A stretch of DNA of 64,000 nucleotides from Bufo bufo (taxonomy: Eukaryota; Chordata; Amphibia; Anura; Bufonidae). The notes beneath the pieces were generated by a model. That model saw only the letters and a list, made by a program, of their open reading frames with translations, had not been told where the DNA came from and did no database searches. The stretch lies in NCBI RefSeq assembly GCF_905171765.1, contig NC_053392.1, positions 503,670,556-503,734,555 on the forward strand. Reading direction: 5' to 3'. A program made the translations under genes and the position numbers. Position 1 is the first letter of the stretch. Every line of letters starts with the position of its first letter. Positions 1 through 10,599 of the stretch are shown here, in pieces.

Positions 1-130
1 ACTCAACACTAGTCGCAACGTTTCAGCTCATAGCTTGAAAAAAAGACTGTGAATGAGCCAAAAACATTGCGACCACAGGAGTGAATAAAGTGTTTGAGAG
101 TGTGGACATTTTTTTCTTTACATAAATATA

Positions 131-303
131 TGTCATTTATCAAACTGGTGTAAAGTAGAACTGGCTTAGTTGCCCATAGCAACCAATCAGATTCTACCTT
201 TCATTTTTCACAGCTTCATTGGGAAATCAAAGGAGGAATCTGATTGGTTGCTATGGGCAACTAAGCCAGTTCTACTTTACACCAGTTTTGATAAATCTCC
301 CCC
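131..303. repeat. Short foldback repeat, family A, copy 1
   Basis: The two halves are reverse complements: the left arm runs GTCATTTATCAAACTGG and the right arm CCAGTTTTGATAAAT, around a middle that also folds. The same family recurs at 11799-11971 and 45857-45977, where intact ends read GGGGTCATTTATCAAAC. No clear target duplication was seen, so the superfamily is left open. Confidence 0.8.
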
Positions 304-317
304 ACTGTGTACTTCTA

Positions 318-1841
318 CAGTTGCAAGAAAAAGTATGTGAACCCCTTGGAATGATATGGATTTCTGCACAAATTGATCATAATATGTGATCTGATCTTCA
401 TCTAAGTCACAACAATAGACAAACACAGTCTGCTTAAACTAATAACACAAATAATTAAATGTTACCATGTTTTTATTGAACACACCATGTAAACATTCAC
501 AGTGCAGGTGGAAAAAGTATGTGAACCCTTGGATTTAATAACTGGTTGAACCTCCTTCGGCAGCAATACCTTCAACAAAACGTTTCCTGTAGTTGCAGAT
601 CAGACGTGCACAATGGTCAGGAGTAATTCTTGACCATTCCTCTTTACAGAACTGTTTCAGTTCAGCAATATTCTTGGGATGTCTGGTGTGAATCGCTTTC
701 TTGAGGTCATGCCACAGCATCTCAAATCGGGTTGAGGTCAGGACTCTGACTGGGCCACTCCAGAAGGCGTATTTTCTTCTGTTTAAGCCATTCTGTTGTT
801 GATTTACTTCTATGCTTTGGGTCGTTGTCATGTTGCAACACCCATCTTCTGTTGAGCTTCAGCTGGTGGACAGATGGCTTTCAGTTCTCCTGCAAAATGT
901 ATTGATAAACTTGGGAATTCATTTTTCCTTCGATGATAGCAATCCGTCCAGGCTCTGATGCAGCAAAGCAGCCCCAAACCATGATGCCCCCACCACCATA
1001 CTTCACAGTTGGGATGAGGTTTTGATGTTGGTGTGCTGTGCCTTTTTCTCCATACATAGTGTTGTGTGTTTCTTCCAAACAACTCAACTTTGGTTTCATC
1101 TGTCCACAGAATATTTTGCCAGTACTGCTGTGGAGCATCCAGGTGCTCTTGTGCAAACTGTAAACGCGCAGCAATGTTTCTTTTGGACAGCAATGGCTTC
1201 CTCTGTGGTATCCTCCCATGAAATCCATTCTTGTTTAGTGTTTTATGTATCGTAGATTCACTAACAGGGATGTTAGCATATGCCAGAGACTTTTGTAAGT
1301 CTTTAGCTGACACTCTAGGATTCTTCTTCACCTCATTGAGCAGTCTGCGCTGTGCTCTTGCAGTCATCTTTACAGGACGGCCACTCCTAGGGAGAGTAGC
1401 AGCAGTGCTGAACTTTCTCCATTTATAGACAATTTGTCTTACCATGGACTGATGAACAGCAAGGCTTTTAGAGATACTTTTATAACCCTTTCCAGCTTTA
1501 TGCAAGTCAACAATTCTTAATCGTAGGTCTTCTGAGAGCTTTTTTGTGCGAGGCATCATTCACATCAGGCAATGCTTCTTGTGAAAAGCAAACCCAGAAC
1601 TGGTATGTGTTTTTTATAGGGCAGGGCAGCTGTAACCAACACCTCCAATCTCATCTCATTGATTGGACTACCTGCACTGTGAATGTTTACATGGTAACAT
1701 TTAATTATTTGTGTTATTAGTTTAAGCAGACTTTGATTGTCTATTGTTGTGACTTAGATGAAGATCAGATCACATTTTATGACCAATTTGTGCAGAAATC
1801 CATATCATTCCAAAGGGTCCACATACTTTTTCTTGCAACTG
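318..1841 (-). mobile_element. Tc1-like DNA transposon, near full length
   Basis: The element starts CAGTTGCAAG and ends CTTGCAACTG, is flanked by TA on both sides (316-317 and 1842-1843), and is 1524 bp long. The terminal inverted repeats are about 160-190 bp, matching from the ends to about 480 and 1680. It carries a minus-strand Tc1 transposase broken by frameshifts. Size, TA target site and transposase type all fit Tc1/mariner. The left arm has about 20 extra bases compared with the right. Confidence 0.95.
535..1559 (-). pseudogene. Tc1 transposase (DD34E type), frameshifted
   Basis: Cut-and-paste transposase that would bind the element ends. The N-terminus (from about 1556) starts [20 protein letters not shown] and has the paired helix-turn-helix DNA-binding region typical of Tc1. 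The first catalytic Asp lies in WTDETKVELFG. Near 1010-1030 the frame shifts, and the protein continues in another frame through GGGGIMVWGCF. A further break occurs near 835-900. At about 720-730 one extra base after PDLNPI shifts the frame just before the catalytic Glu, and the C-terminal tail (HDLKKAIHTRHPKN onward) is read in a third frame to about 538. With at least three breaks it cannot be active. Confidence 0.92.
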
Positions 1842-1848
1842 TATGTGT

Positions 1849-2217
1849 TGTGGGGATTCGCTCTGGTAGTCAGGACAAGCGGATGCAGTATAGAGGCAAA
1901 GACCAGTTTGTAAAAATAAATAAATCTGTGTTTTATTCACACTTATGGCAACAAAACAGTACGACAGTCCATTTGCAGTTTTGGTGTTCGTTCACACCTA
2001 GACAGTTCATACAGCAACACATTCACCTGTTAGCCTGGGTGTTAGTTGACTACTCCCAGTAAGAGCCATCCCGGATCATCTATACAGCTATACTAAATAG
2101 CTAGGTGTCAAACAGCAACTGCTGCTGACACATGAAAACTGGCTCTTACTCCACCGAGGCCAGGAACCTCGGTGACACATACCTTCCGTCAACGACGGAC
2201 CCTTGTGCCTTCCTACA
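1849..2217 (-). repeat. 3' LTR of the Gmr1-type element, internally deleted
   Basis: Read on the minus strand it starts TGTAGGAAGG and ends AATCCCCACA (TG...CA). It matches the other LTR at 6193-6774 on both sides of about position 2051 but lacks roughly 210 bp there, including the TATA segment seen in the other copy. Confidence 0.92.
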
Positions 2218-2231
2218 TACCTCCCCCCTTT
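2218..2231 (-). other. Polypurine tract
   Basis: On the minus strand the sequence AAAGGGGGGAGGTA abuts the first base of the 3' LTR. This is where plus-strand DNA synthesis of an LTR element would start, and it confirms both the LTR edge and the orientation. Confidence 0.85.
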
Positions 2232-2235
2232 GTTC

Positions 2236-3640
2236 AACCCTGAGGAGATGAACACTTGCCAGACAGTGTACCCGTGACAGGGCATCCACGTTTCCCTGCA
2301 AGCGGCCTGCCCTGTGTTCCACTGAGAACTTGAAAAAGTTCTGTAATGACAAGAACCATCTGGTGACCCAAGCATTCCTCTCTTTGGCCTGGTTCATCCA
2401 CTTGAGACGGGAATGGTCGGTCACCAGACGGAACTTTCTCCCCAACAGATAATAGCGGAGAGACTCGAGTGCCCATTTGATGGCCAGGCACTCTCTCTCC
2501 ACTATACTGTACCTAGTCTCGGCTGGGTTGAGTTTGCGGCTCAGGAAAACAACGGGATGTTCCTCCCCATTGATTTCCTGAGAGAGTAAAGCTCTGAGGC
2601 CTACTTCAGATGCATCGGTCTGTACCACAAACTCCATCTTGAAGTCGAGCGTCACCAAAATCGGTGACCCGCACAGGACCGACTTCAAAGCGGAAAAAGC
2701 CTCTTCCGCCTGGTCATTCCAGTGGACCATCACGGACTTCCGTCCCTTCAAGAGTCCTGTCAACGGAGCCGCTAAAGTGGAAAAATGGGGAACAAACCTC
2801 ATATTATAGCCCACCATTCCCAGGAACGACTTTACTTGCCTAGTGGTGACAGGTCGGGGCCAATTCCGAATCGCCTCTATTTTATTCACTTGGGGTTTGA
2901 TATCTCCGTGTCCAATGACATACCCCAGGTACTTAGTCTCCTCTAACCCTATTGCGCTTTTCTTTGGGTTAGCGGTCCGTCCAGCCTTCCTAAGGGAGTC
3001 CACTACAGCCTGCACTTTGGGTAGATGACTTTCCCAGTCCGTACAATGTCCATGAGTCGTTGGAACATGGCGGGGCACCATGCAGACCAAAGGGTAACAC
3101 TTTATACTGATACAGCCCCTCAGGGGTGACAAAGACAGTTTTCTCTTTGGCAGCCTCCGTTAGGGGCACCTGCCAGTAGCCCTTCGTGAGGTCCAAAACA
3201 GAAAAATATCGGGCTTGTCCTAACCTCTCGATAAGCTCATCTACCCGGGGCATGGGATACGCATCGAACTTGGAGATTTCGTTTAGTTTGCTAAAGTTGT
3301 TACAGAACCATAACGTCCCATCTGGCTTGGGTATTTAGACTATCGGACTGGCCCATTCACTTTTGGACTCCTCAATAACGTCTAGTTTAAGCATTAGCTG
3401 CATTTCCTCCAAGATGGCTTGTCGCTGAGCCTCGGGTTCCCGGTATGGTGTTAACCAGACTTTTGCCTAAAGCTCAGTGACAATGTCATGCTGTATTATG
3501 GAAGTACGTCCAGGGAGGTCCGAGAACACATCCGTGTACTGACTAATGAACTCCCTGGTTTTCTGGGCCTGTTTAGAGGAGAGGCTGTCAGCAATTTCTA
3601 CTGTGGCAACTGCTTCTCTTGCATCAGACCGAGGGGCCTG
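2236..3640 (-). pseudogene. Gypsy reverse transcriptase and RNase H
   Basis: The RT part reads, from about 3440 down, EESKSEWASPIV, then an in-frame stop at about 3340, then IPKPDGTLWFCNNF, YFSVLDLTKGYWQVPL (first catalytic Asp in the LDL motif) and YKVLPFGLHGAP. Near 3041-3048 the frame jumps from LMDIV straight to DWESHLPKVQ. The segment that should hold the YLDD active site is missing, about 20 codons by family comparison. The RT connection region follows (FLGMVGYNMRFVPHFS), then RNase H with FVVQTDASEVGL, RECLAIKWAL and FRLVTDHSRL, ending in VEHRAGRLQGNVDALSR. It lies 3' of integrase, next to the polypurine tract. Confidence 0.92.
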
Positions 3641-3651
3641 AACCTCTTCTC

Positions 3652-5041
3652 CTAGAAAACCTGGCCGTGAGTAGAGGACTCCCTATTTTTCCATGGTTTT
3701 AGTAAATTCACATGGTACACCTGCTCCGGCTTTCGCCGCCCCGGCTGGTGTACCTTGTAATTTACCTCTCCAACTTTCTCGAGTACCTCGTAGGGCCCCT
3801 GCCACCTAGCTAGAAACTTACTGTCTATGGTTGGTGCCAGAACCAAAACCCGATCACCCGGGTTAAAGTTCCGGACCCGAGCCTGACAATTATAGACCTT
3901 AATCTTTGCTCGCTCGCTGCGCTGCCTCCATATGATCCCTGACCAGAGGCAACACTGTCTCCATCTGTCCTTGCATCTGGGTGACGTACTCAATAACACT
4001 TTTGTGCGGTGTGGGTTGTTGTTCCCATGCTTCTTTGGCTATGTCCAACAGACCTCGAGGGTGTCTGCCATATAGCAATTCGAAGGGCAAGAACCCAGTA
4101 GAGGCCTGGGGCACCTCTCGCACTGCGAACATGAGATAGGGCAGAAGAAGGTACCAGTCCCTCCCATCCTTAGACACCACTCTTTTTAACATGTTTTTTA
4201 ATGTTTGATTAAATCTTTCTACCAGGGCATCCGTTTGCGGATGATACACGGACGTCCGTAGCTGTTTTATGTGGAACAACTTACCGAGTTCCCTCATGAC
4301 CTTGGACATAAAAGGGGTCACTTGGTCGATCAGAACCTCTTTAGGTAGTCCCACTCGGGAAAACATCTCCATTAACTCCTTAGCTATGAGTTTGGCTGAT
4401 GTATGTCACAGTGGCACCGCCTCCGGGTACCGAGTGGCGTAGTCGAGGATGACCAAGATGTGTTGGTGCCCTCTAGCGGACTTCGGTACTGGGCCTATGA
4501 GATCAATAATGATTCGCTCGAACAGGACCTCTATAATCGGGAGCGGTACCAGGGGACTCCGGAAATGTGGCTGAGGGGTATTTATCTGGCAGGTAGGCAA
4601 GATTTACAAAACTCTTGAACACACTGGGCCAGTAAAACCGCTGTAGTATCCGGTCCTGTGTTTTCTGCCATCCGAAGTGACCCCAAGAACATGTTGGTGG
4701 GCAAGCTCCAATACGAGCTTGCGATACGCCTTGGGCACCACCAGCTGTTCAACAATCTCACCCCGTAGTTGATTTACCCGATACAGCATTTCCTGGTGAA
4801 TGACAAAACGGGGAAACATCGACTTGGCCCCAGGTTTTTGTGGTTCACCATCAATTATTACAACATTCTCCCAGGCCCGGGATAAGGTTGGGTCCCGGTG
4901 TTGTGCGGTTCCGAAATTTTCACCGGAGACATTGAGGTCTGCCAATTCAGGACCCGATGGCAAGTCCTCAACGTCTCCTACCAACACACTCAGCGGGGTT
5001 GTCTCCCCCTCTTCCACCGAAGTGGCGACCACCCCTACCAC
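3652..5041 (-). pseudogene. Gypsy integrase
   Basis: The integrase domains lie upstream of RT in transcript order. An N-terminal zinc-binding region (LVLELAHQHVLG, about 4690) leads to the catalytic core: ERIIIDLIGPVPKSARGHQH (first Asp, about 4510), VLIDQVTPF (second Asp, about 4330) and YHPQTDALVERFNQTLKN (Glu, about 4220). The C-terminal module has PGDRVLVLAP and ARWQGPYEVLEKVGEVNYKV, the GPY/F type, and ends HVNLLKPWKN near 3690. Frame breaks occur near 4600, 4390 and 3920. The catalytic residues themselves are visible, but no single open frame covers them. Confidence 0.92.
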
Positions 5042-5059
5042 AGGCCTTTCGGCCTCGGG

Positions 5060-5460
5060 TTACCAGGGTTCTGGCCTCCCGCCTGAGCCAGGCCACTCTG
5101 CTGGAGTTACCCCTGACTCAGGGGCAGCCACAACTCTCACAGCCGGCCACAGGGCTGGGAAGCCCGGAAAGTCTCTCTCTATTATTAGTTCATGAGGTAA
5201 AGTGGTGGCAACGGCCATCTCGTGGGTCCACCTGCTGCCTCCCGTGGATAGAGACACCAGGGTGGTGGGATAGTCCTTTTAAATCTCCATGTATGCACAC
5301 TACCCAAAATTTTTAAGCCATTATACTCGTTGAGCCGCACCAGGGTAGCTCTTACCAGGGACACCAGAGTCCAACAAGCCACTGCCAGAGTGTCTCCCAC
5401 TTCTACCTGGTACAGGTGGTTACTGTCTTTAGTCTCTGGAATACCTGATGCACACAGCTT
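5060..5460 (-). pseudogene. Gypsy aspartic protease region
   Basis: An aspartic-protease active-site triplet D-S-G, preceded by two Leu, is encoded at 5363-5371 on the minus strand. A later segment reads TTLPHELIIERDFPGFPALW (about 5160-5220), like the hydrophobic strand and G/E-R-D of retroelement proteases. The parts are in different frames, so it is broken. It sits between the zinc knuckle of gag and the integrase N-terminus, as expected. Confidence 0.7.
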
Positions 5461-5461
5461 C

Positions 5462-6115
5462 TTGGCGTACAATGAGTTGCGGTATCCATAGTCTCCGTGG
5501 GTTCGCCCCGATAGTGACAGTCGTCCCTTACGTGGCCAGGCTCCTGACACCGACAGCTTACTATCTGAGCCAGGTCTACGGGGGGGTCTGTGATGGAGAT
5601 TGCTGGGGTTTGGCTTTCCCCCCTCCCAAACGAACCCCCCTTCCATATTCCTGGTAGCCTCATAGCGTTCCACCAGGTTCACCATCTCAAGGGCATTACC
5701 AGGAGACTCCTGGCCGATCCAGTGCTGGAGGGGGTACAGCAAAGCCCTCCAGAACACATCAGCGAACAGACGGTCCAACATAGCAGTGGGACTAAGCACG
5801 TCAGATTGCAGCCATTTTTGCAAGAGGTGTAATAGGGTATAATACTGGGGCCTTGATGGCTCAGCCGGGTTAAACTCCCACTGATGCACTGATCTTGGGG
5901 ATCGCCGCACGGACCGCTTTCCGGGCATCATGGACGCTCTGGGATGCTCCTGCTGCTTGTAAAGCCATCAAATATTGTAACAGCAGCTGGTTGGTTTCCT
6001 GCTGCTGCTTATTGGCCTCCCGCTGTTGCAGGTTAGCCTCCACAAGGGCTTTCACGACAGCTTCCATTTTGTCGAGGGACACGGGTTGTAATCTCGCTGG
6101 TTTGATGTAGGACAT
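5462..6115 (-). pseudogene. Gypsy gag with SCAN-like capsid and zinc knuckle
   Basis: The start at 6115 gives MSYIKPARLQPVSLDKMEAV, followed by a Gln-rich coiled-coil-like stretch (about residues 20-50). A frameshift near 5900 leads to a helical region with FWRALLYPLQHWIGQES and NALEMVNLVERYEAT, resembling the second half of a SCAN/retroviral capsid C-terminal domain. A zinc knuckle follows at about 5510-5555 (CRCQEPGHVRDDC). Its first two Cys are one residue closer than the usual C-x2-C-x4-H-x4-C. Gag would form the particle and bind RNA. Confidence 0.75.
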
Positions 6116-6276
6116 ACAACCGTGCCCGGAAAAACTAAAATATTTCGGCCTTCACACCAGCCTCACTGCGAAGCACGCATCCTCCACCAATTGTGGGGAT
6201 TCGCTCTGGTAGACAGGACAAGCGGATGCAGTATAGAGGCAAAGACCAGTTTGTAACTAAAATAAAACTTCTGTGT

Positions 6277-6282
6277 TTTATT
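6277..6282 (-). terminator. LTR polyadenylation signal AATAAA
   Basis: AATAAA on the minus strand in the second half of the 5' LTR. The same motif is kept in the 3' LTR at about 1930-1940, where it would end the element transcript. Confidence 0.55.
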
Positions 6283-6541
6283 CACACTTTTGGCAACAAA
6301 ACAGTACGACAGTCCATTTGCAGTTTCGGTGTTCGTTCACACCTAGACAGTTCATACAGCAACACAGTCACCTGTTATCCTGGGTGTTAGTTCACAATTG
6401 ATCGGCATTGCCCAGGACAGAGCAGACATCCCAAACTCAGGCCTCCAACCTAGCACACGGCTCAGATCCCAATCCAGCGATTGCCAGAGCTCCTCTGTCA
6501 AAGAGAGAGGTAATCACACCCAGCTGACACTGCTGGCTGGG

Positions 6542-6550
6542 TTTTATATA
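6542..6550 (-). promoter_or_regulatory. LTR TATA box
   Basis: TATATAAAA on the minus strand inside the 5' LTR, at a suitable distance upstream of the LTR polyadenylation signal at 6277-6282. It is absent from the shortened 3' LTR. Confidence 0.65.
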
Positions 6551-6774
6551 GGCCAGTCAAAACCCGGCCTGGAACGTGGGGAGTAGTCACCCACCGAGCA
6601 CTTTGACTACTCCCAGTAAGAGCCGTCTCGGATCAGCTATACAGCTATACTAAATAGGTAGGTGTCAAACAGCAACTGCTGCTGACACATGAAAACGGGC
6701 TCTTATTCCACCAAGGCCAGGAACCTCGGTAACACATACCTTCCATCAACGAAGGACCCTTGCGCCTTCCTACA

Positions 6775-7388
6775 TTGTACATAGCATTGTGTGTCGTCAC
6801 ACTGTACTAATCTGTGTGGGAAAAGTTAGCGCTTACTGTGTGGACTGCACACAAATAATGTATTTAGAAGAGAGTGCATGTAATGAGAGCTGTCAGTAAT
6901 GAGATCTATAACAGGCTTAGAACGCCATGGTTCTGACTGTAGATTGCTGCACTAATGTTATCACCAGAAATATCTATTGTGTCTACAAATAATGGACTTT
7001 CTACAGAATGGAAAGTGAAAAATAGATCTGCTGATTACAGGCTGTAGCATACTGGAAGACTCACCATGTTATGGATTGGAATGAAATCTTACTACCAAGT
7101 TACTTGCAAGTTCCAGCAGCCTGTATATAAGTAGCTGATAGCTGTGCTATGTAACAGGATGTGGGGGCGGGGTAGCAGAGCTTGTGCTGGTGCATGTGAA
7201 ATCCACAGGAACGCCCCCAGATTCTCACAGGAGATGACAGCAGTGAGCAAAACTCATATCAGAGCATTTCTGAGGGCATGTGAAGCAAAGCTGATACCAA
7301 TAAACAAACAAGTGCAATTTTATTATGTGCTGCATTACGGTAAGATATGGGTATATTGATTTTTAGTGCACAAAGGTGTCCATAGCCT
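6775..7388. other. Intergenic, nothing recognised
   Basis: AT-rich sequence without a recognisable gene, repeat arm or RNA motif. Short open frames here show no coding character. Confidence 0.5.
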
Positions 7389-7791
7389 TTAAAGGGGTTC
7401 TCTCATCATGGACAATGGGGGCATATCGATAGGATATGCCCCCATTGTCTTATAGGTGCGGGTCCCGCACCTATATTGAGAACAGAGCCCCGCAAGGTGT
7501 TGACTGGAGTACTCCGGTCCAGCCACCACCAAGCCAGCTCCCCATAGAAGTGAATGGGAGCGTACCGCGCATGCTATTTTTGCCTGCCCCATAGAAAATG
7601 AATGGAGGGCGGCTGTGCATGCGCAGTGCGTCCTCCTTCACTTGCGGGGCTCCGTTCTCTATATAGGTGAGGGTCCCAGCGGTGGGACCGACACCTATAA
7701 GACAATGGGGGAAGACAATGGGGGAAGGCCTTTATGTTTATCTCACCTGAGGATAGGTCATCAATCTTAAAAGCCCGGAGAACCCCTTTAA
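7389..7791. mobile_element. TTAA-flanked MITE, family B, copy 1
   Basis: Ends are TTAAAGGGGTTCTC and its reverse complement, with TTAA at both edges. The inner arms repeat GACAATGGGGG in inverted order. The same sequence is found at 41401-41766. TTAA target sites fit piggyBac or Kolobok elements. No transposase is present. Confidence 0.85.
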
Positions 7792-8368
7792 ATGAAATTG
7801 TATCACCAGATTTATCTCTATCTGGGGTAGATATTGGATACCCCTGGCTGCTGTCTCGGGCCCTCCGAGATCTTAGAGCCCAATATATAACAAAGTCAGG
7901 GTATAAACGATGCCGTAAGATTTAACTGGGGTAATAGTTGAATGGTCATAGTTCTTGTTCGGGGCATGCAGGCATTTTCTATTACACTATGCCATGGAAA
8001 GCTTATTTTTCTCTCTCCTTTTTTTTTGGGGGGGGGGGGGGAGATGTAATAGCATTTGTTTAATCATTGGTGCCCACTGACTTTCCCATAGCTCTTCTAG
8101 TGACTCCCCATCTGCTATAATTATTTATCCTTGATGTGTTTTTTTTGTTTATATTTTTGGATCTCTGGTTTCCCGTTTGGTGGGGAAGGTGGGTTGGGAA
8201 TGGGGCAGGGGGTATCTTGAGTTTGTTAATCTTTGTGGATGTATATCATGGTCCTTGAAATTATTATTTTTATATATGCATACATTATTATCTCATTATT
8301 TTTCACATTATTTTTTTATATAAATCATCTGATAAAAAAAGAAGATATATGCATTATTATATATTAGG
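7792..8368. other. Intergenic with T- and G-runs
   Basis: No gene seen. A T-run followed by a run of 14 G lies near 8022-8041, and the last part is very AT-rich. Confidence 0.5.
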
Positions 8369-8686
8369 TTGCAAGTGCCCAGGGGCGTTCCTCCCCAAAT
8401 TAAAGTGCCTATGCCCTCTGGATGCTGCTGTTATCTCGCCTCCCATGTTCCAGCCCAGTGCCCCTACGTCTCTGCTCGTGCCACAGGCATACGCAGTCAG
8501 TTCACTGATGCAGCTGCCCACAGTGGGCAGTGTACGGCTCATGCCTGGGCCCGACAGTGAAGTGAGCAGAGTCTGTGACATAGGGGCAGTGGGCTGGCTT
8601 ACAGTGAAACATGGGAGAATAGATAATGGCATATCCAAAGGGTATGGGCACTTGCATTTGGGGAAGAACGCCCTGGGCACTTGCAA
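8369..8686. repeat. Foldback MITE of about 318 bp
   Basis: The left end TTGCAAGTGCCCAGGGGCG matches the reverse complement of the right end CGCCCTGGGCACTTGCAA, and the arms extend inward. The opposite-strand open frames over this stretch are a by-product of the palindrome. Superfamily not determined. Confidence 0.8.
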
Positions 8687-8700
8687 CTCATTTGCATATA

Positions 8701-9639
8701 CAGTACAGACCAAAAGTTTGGACACACCTTCTCATTCAAAGAGTTTTCTTTATTTTCATGACTATGAAGGCATCAAAACTATGAATTAACACATGTGGAA
8801 TTATATACATAACAAACAAGTGTGAAACAACTGAAAATATGTAATATTCTAGGTTCTTCAAAGTAGCCACCTTTTGCTTTGATTACTGCTTTGCACACTC
8901 GTGGCATTCTCTTGATGAGCTTCAAGAGGTAGTCCCCTGAAATGGTCTTCCAACAGTCTTGAAGGAGTTCCCAGAGATGCTTAGCACTTGTTGGCCGTTT
9001 TGCCTTCACTCTGCGGTCCAGCTCACCCCAAACCATCTCGATTGGGTTCAGGTGCGGTGAATGTGTAGGCCAGGTCATCTGGCGCAGCACCCCATCACTC
9101 TCCTTCATGGTCAAATAGCCCTTACTTTCAAAGTTTTCCCAATTTTTCGGCTGACTGACTGACCTTCATTTCTTAAAGTAATGATGGCTACTCGTTTTTC
9201 TTTACTTAGCTGCTTTTTTCTTGCCATAATACAAATTCTAACAGTCTATTCAGTAGGACTATCAGCTGTGTATCCACCTGACTTCTCCTCAATGCAACTG
9301 ATGGTCCCAACCCCATTTATAAGGCAAGAAATCCCACTTATTAAACCTGACAGGGCACACCTGTGAAGTGAAAACCATTTCAGGGGACTACCTCTTGAAG
9401 CTCATCAAGAGAATGCCAAGAGTGTGCAAAGCAGTAATCAAAGCAAAAGGTGGCTACTTTGAAGAACCTAGAATATGACATATTTTTAGTTGTTTCACAC
9501 TTGTTTGTTATGTCTATAATTCCACATGTGTTAATTCATAGTTTTGATGCCTTCAGTGTGAATCTACAATTTTCATAGTCATGGAAATAAAGAAAACTCT
9601 TTGAATGAGAAGGTGTGTCCAAACTTTTGGTCTGTACTG
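8701..9639 (-). mobile_element. Non-autonomous Tc1 copy 1 (internal deletion)
   Basis: Ends CAGTACAGACC and GGTCTGTACTG, TA on both sides, 939 bp, with inverted repeats of roughly 250 bp that run into the transposase C-terminal codons. Two further copies, 15829-18012 and 33829-34763, carry the same internal deletion, so it spread as a deleted form. The element differs from the Tc1 at 318-1841. Confidence 0.93.
8826..9227 (-). pseudogene. Deleted Tc1 transposase (N- and C-terminal stubs)
   Basis: Minus strand. An ATG at 9225-9227 starts MARKKQLSKEKRVAIITLRN, the beginning of the helix-turn-helix, which runs for about 35 codons. The sequence then jumps to the C-terminal part: MTWPTHSPHLNPIEMVWGEL with the catalytic Glu, then LLKLIKRMPRVCKAVIKAKG, ending near 8840. 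The middle, including the first two catalytic Asp, is missing. The protein cannot catalyse transposition. Confidence 0.88.
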
Positions 9640-10261
9640 TATATTCAAACTTCGTTTATTCAACACCAAATACACAGAAATGAGAAACAAAGGTACGATC
9701 TGTTAGCTGTTTATATCACCTACAGGGCAGTGATAAGAGTTTAATGTCTAAAGTAGGTGACAGACTCCCTCTAAGTACCTGGGCCATAGAATTGTTACAA
9801 ATTACTTTACATATAGAAACATGTTATCAAGACACATAAAGAGTACATTGCATAAATATAACGTCTCACAGTATTAGTAGATCAAATACTATATATGTAC
9901 AGTATGTATGTAAAAGACTACAAACACGTCTGTATAAACAGCTCACATTATACAGTATGTAAAGTGTAACTAAACAGTTATGACAGGACAGTCAATATAT
10001 AAGGCTCTGTTTACACTGGTGTAAAAATAACATGGAGCCGACCAGTTAGAGATAATGAAAGGCTAGGTTTTCTCCTATTTTTCATGTGCTATATGGGGGA
10101 CAGATCGCTTAACTCATGTAGAAAACACTGAACAGCTCAAGCACGTTATCATTCATTCAAATCAGTTTCAGAAACAAATGGCAAAAAAAAAATATTAAAA
10201 ATGTAAATTATTCATTAGAGGCTCCGGTTACATATTCCTTTTCTGACAGAGTAACTCTGTT
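9640..10261. other. Intergenic, nothing recognised
   Basis: AT-rich sequence with no gene, no clear repeat arms and no RNA motif that could be supported. Confidence 0.5.
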
Positions 10262-10433
10262 CAGGCTCATAGTTTGGGGGCTCAAGTAGAGGACTTTCTT
10301 CTATGCAGTCCATATGCCCTGTATGTAACAACCCCTTTAATTTGGGGTTCAGGATCATAGATTGGGGTCTCAAGTACGGGACCTCTTCTATGCAGTCCAT
10401 ATGCCCTGTATGTAACAACCCCTTTAAAAAGGA
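10262..10433. repeat. Direct tandem duplication, period about 87 bp
   Basis: CTATGCAGTCCATATGCCCT followed by GTATGTAACAACCCCTTTAA occurs at 10301 and again at 10388, with similar upstream sequence in both units. The 67-codon minus-strand frame over it only reflects the duplication. Confidence 0.8.
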
Positions 10434-10599
10434 CCTGTCAACTCTCCTGACATGTCTGTTTTAATAACTAACCTTCACCTTGTAATAAAGATTCTAGAGC
10501 ATCTATTCTTAAAACTCTATGTTGTGTCATGTCTCTGTTACTCCTACTAAAAGTCTATGAATAAATTGCCAAAAGTGTACAATAAGTCCAACTGGGTGT

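Larger units (their letters stand above)
1849..6774 (-). mobile_element. Ty3/gypsy LTR retrotransposon, Gmr1-type gene order
   Basis: Two related LTRs enclose a minus-strand coding region. Reading 5' to 3' on the minus strand the order is gag, protease, integrase, reverse transcriptase, RNase H. Integrase before RT is the copia-like order that is unusual for Ty3/gypsy and is known for the Gmr1 group. The capsid-like region resembles the SCAN domain, which is thought to derive from Gmr1-type elements. Stops, frameshifts and deletions occur throughout, so the element is dead. No matching 4-6 bp target duplication was found at the outer edges. Confidence 0.9.
6193..6774 (-). repeat. 5' LTR of the Gmr1-type element
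   Basis: The 582-bp LTR, read on the minus strand, starts TGTAGGAAGG and ends AATCCCCACA. It keeps the region missing from the 3' LTR. The next bases inside the element (ATTGGTGGAGGATGCG on the minus strand) occupy the primer-binding position, but the tRNA could not be identified. Confidence 0.92.

Noticed and set aside
4800..5316. Overlapping plus-strand frames of 60-130 codons
   Set aside because: They are antisense to the integrase and protease region of the Gmr1-type element, and show no family features of their own.
8349..8789. 146-codon plus-strand frame with a 122-codon frame opposite
   Set aside because: It lies over a foldback MITE and the end of a Tc1 copy; both frames are products of the palindrome.
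9181..9366. 61-codon frame found almost unchanged at 9181, 17554 and 34305
   Set aside because: Its conservation reflects three copies of the same deleted Tc1; it is antisense to the transposase start.
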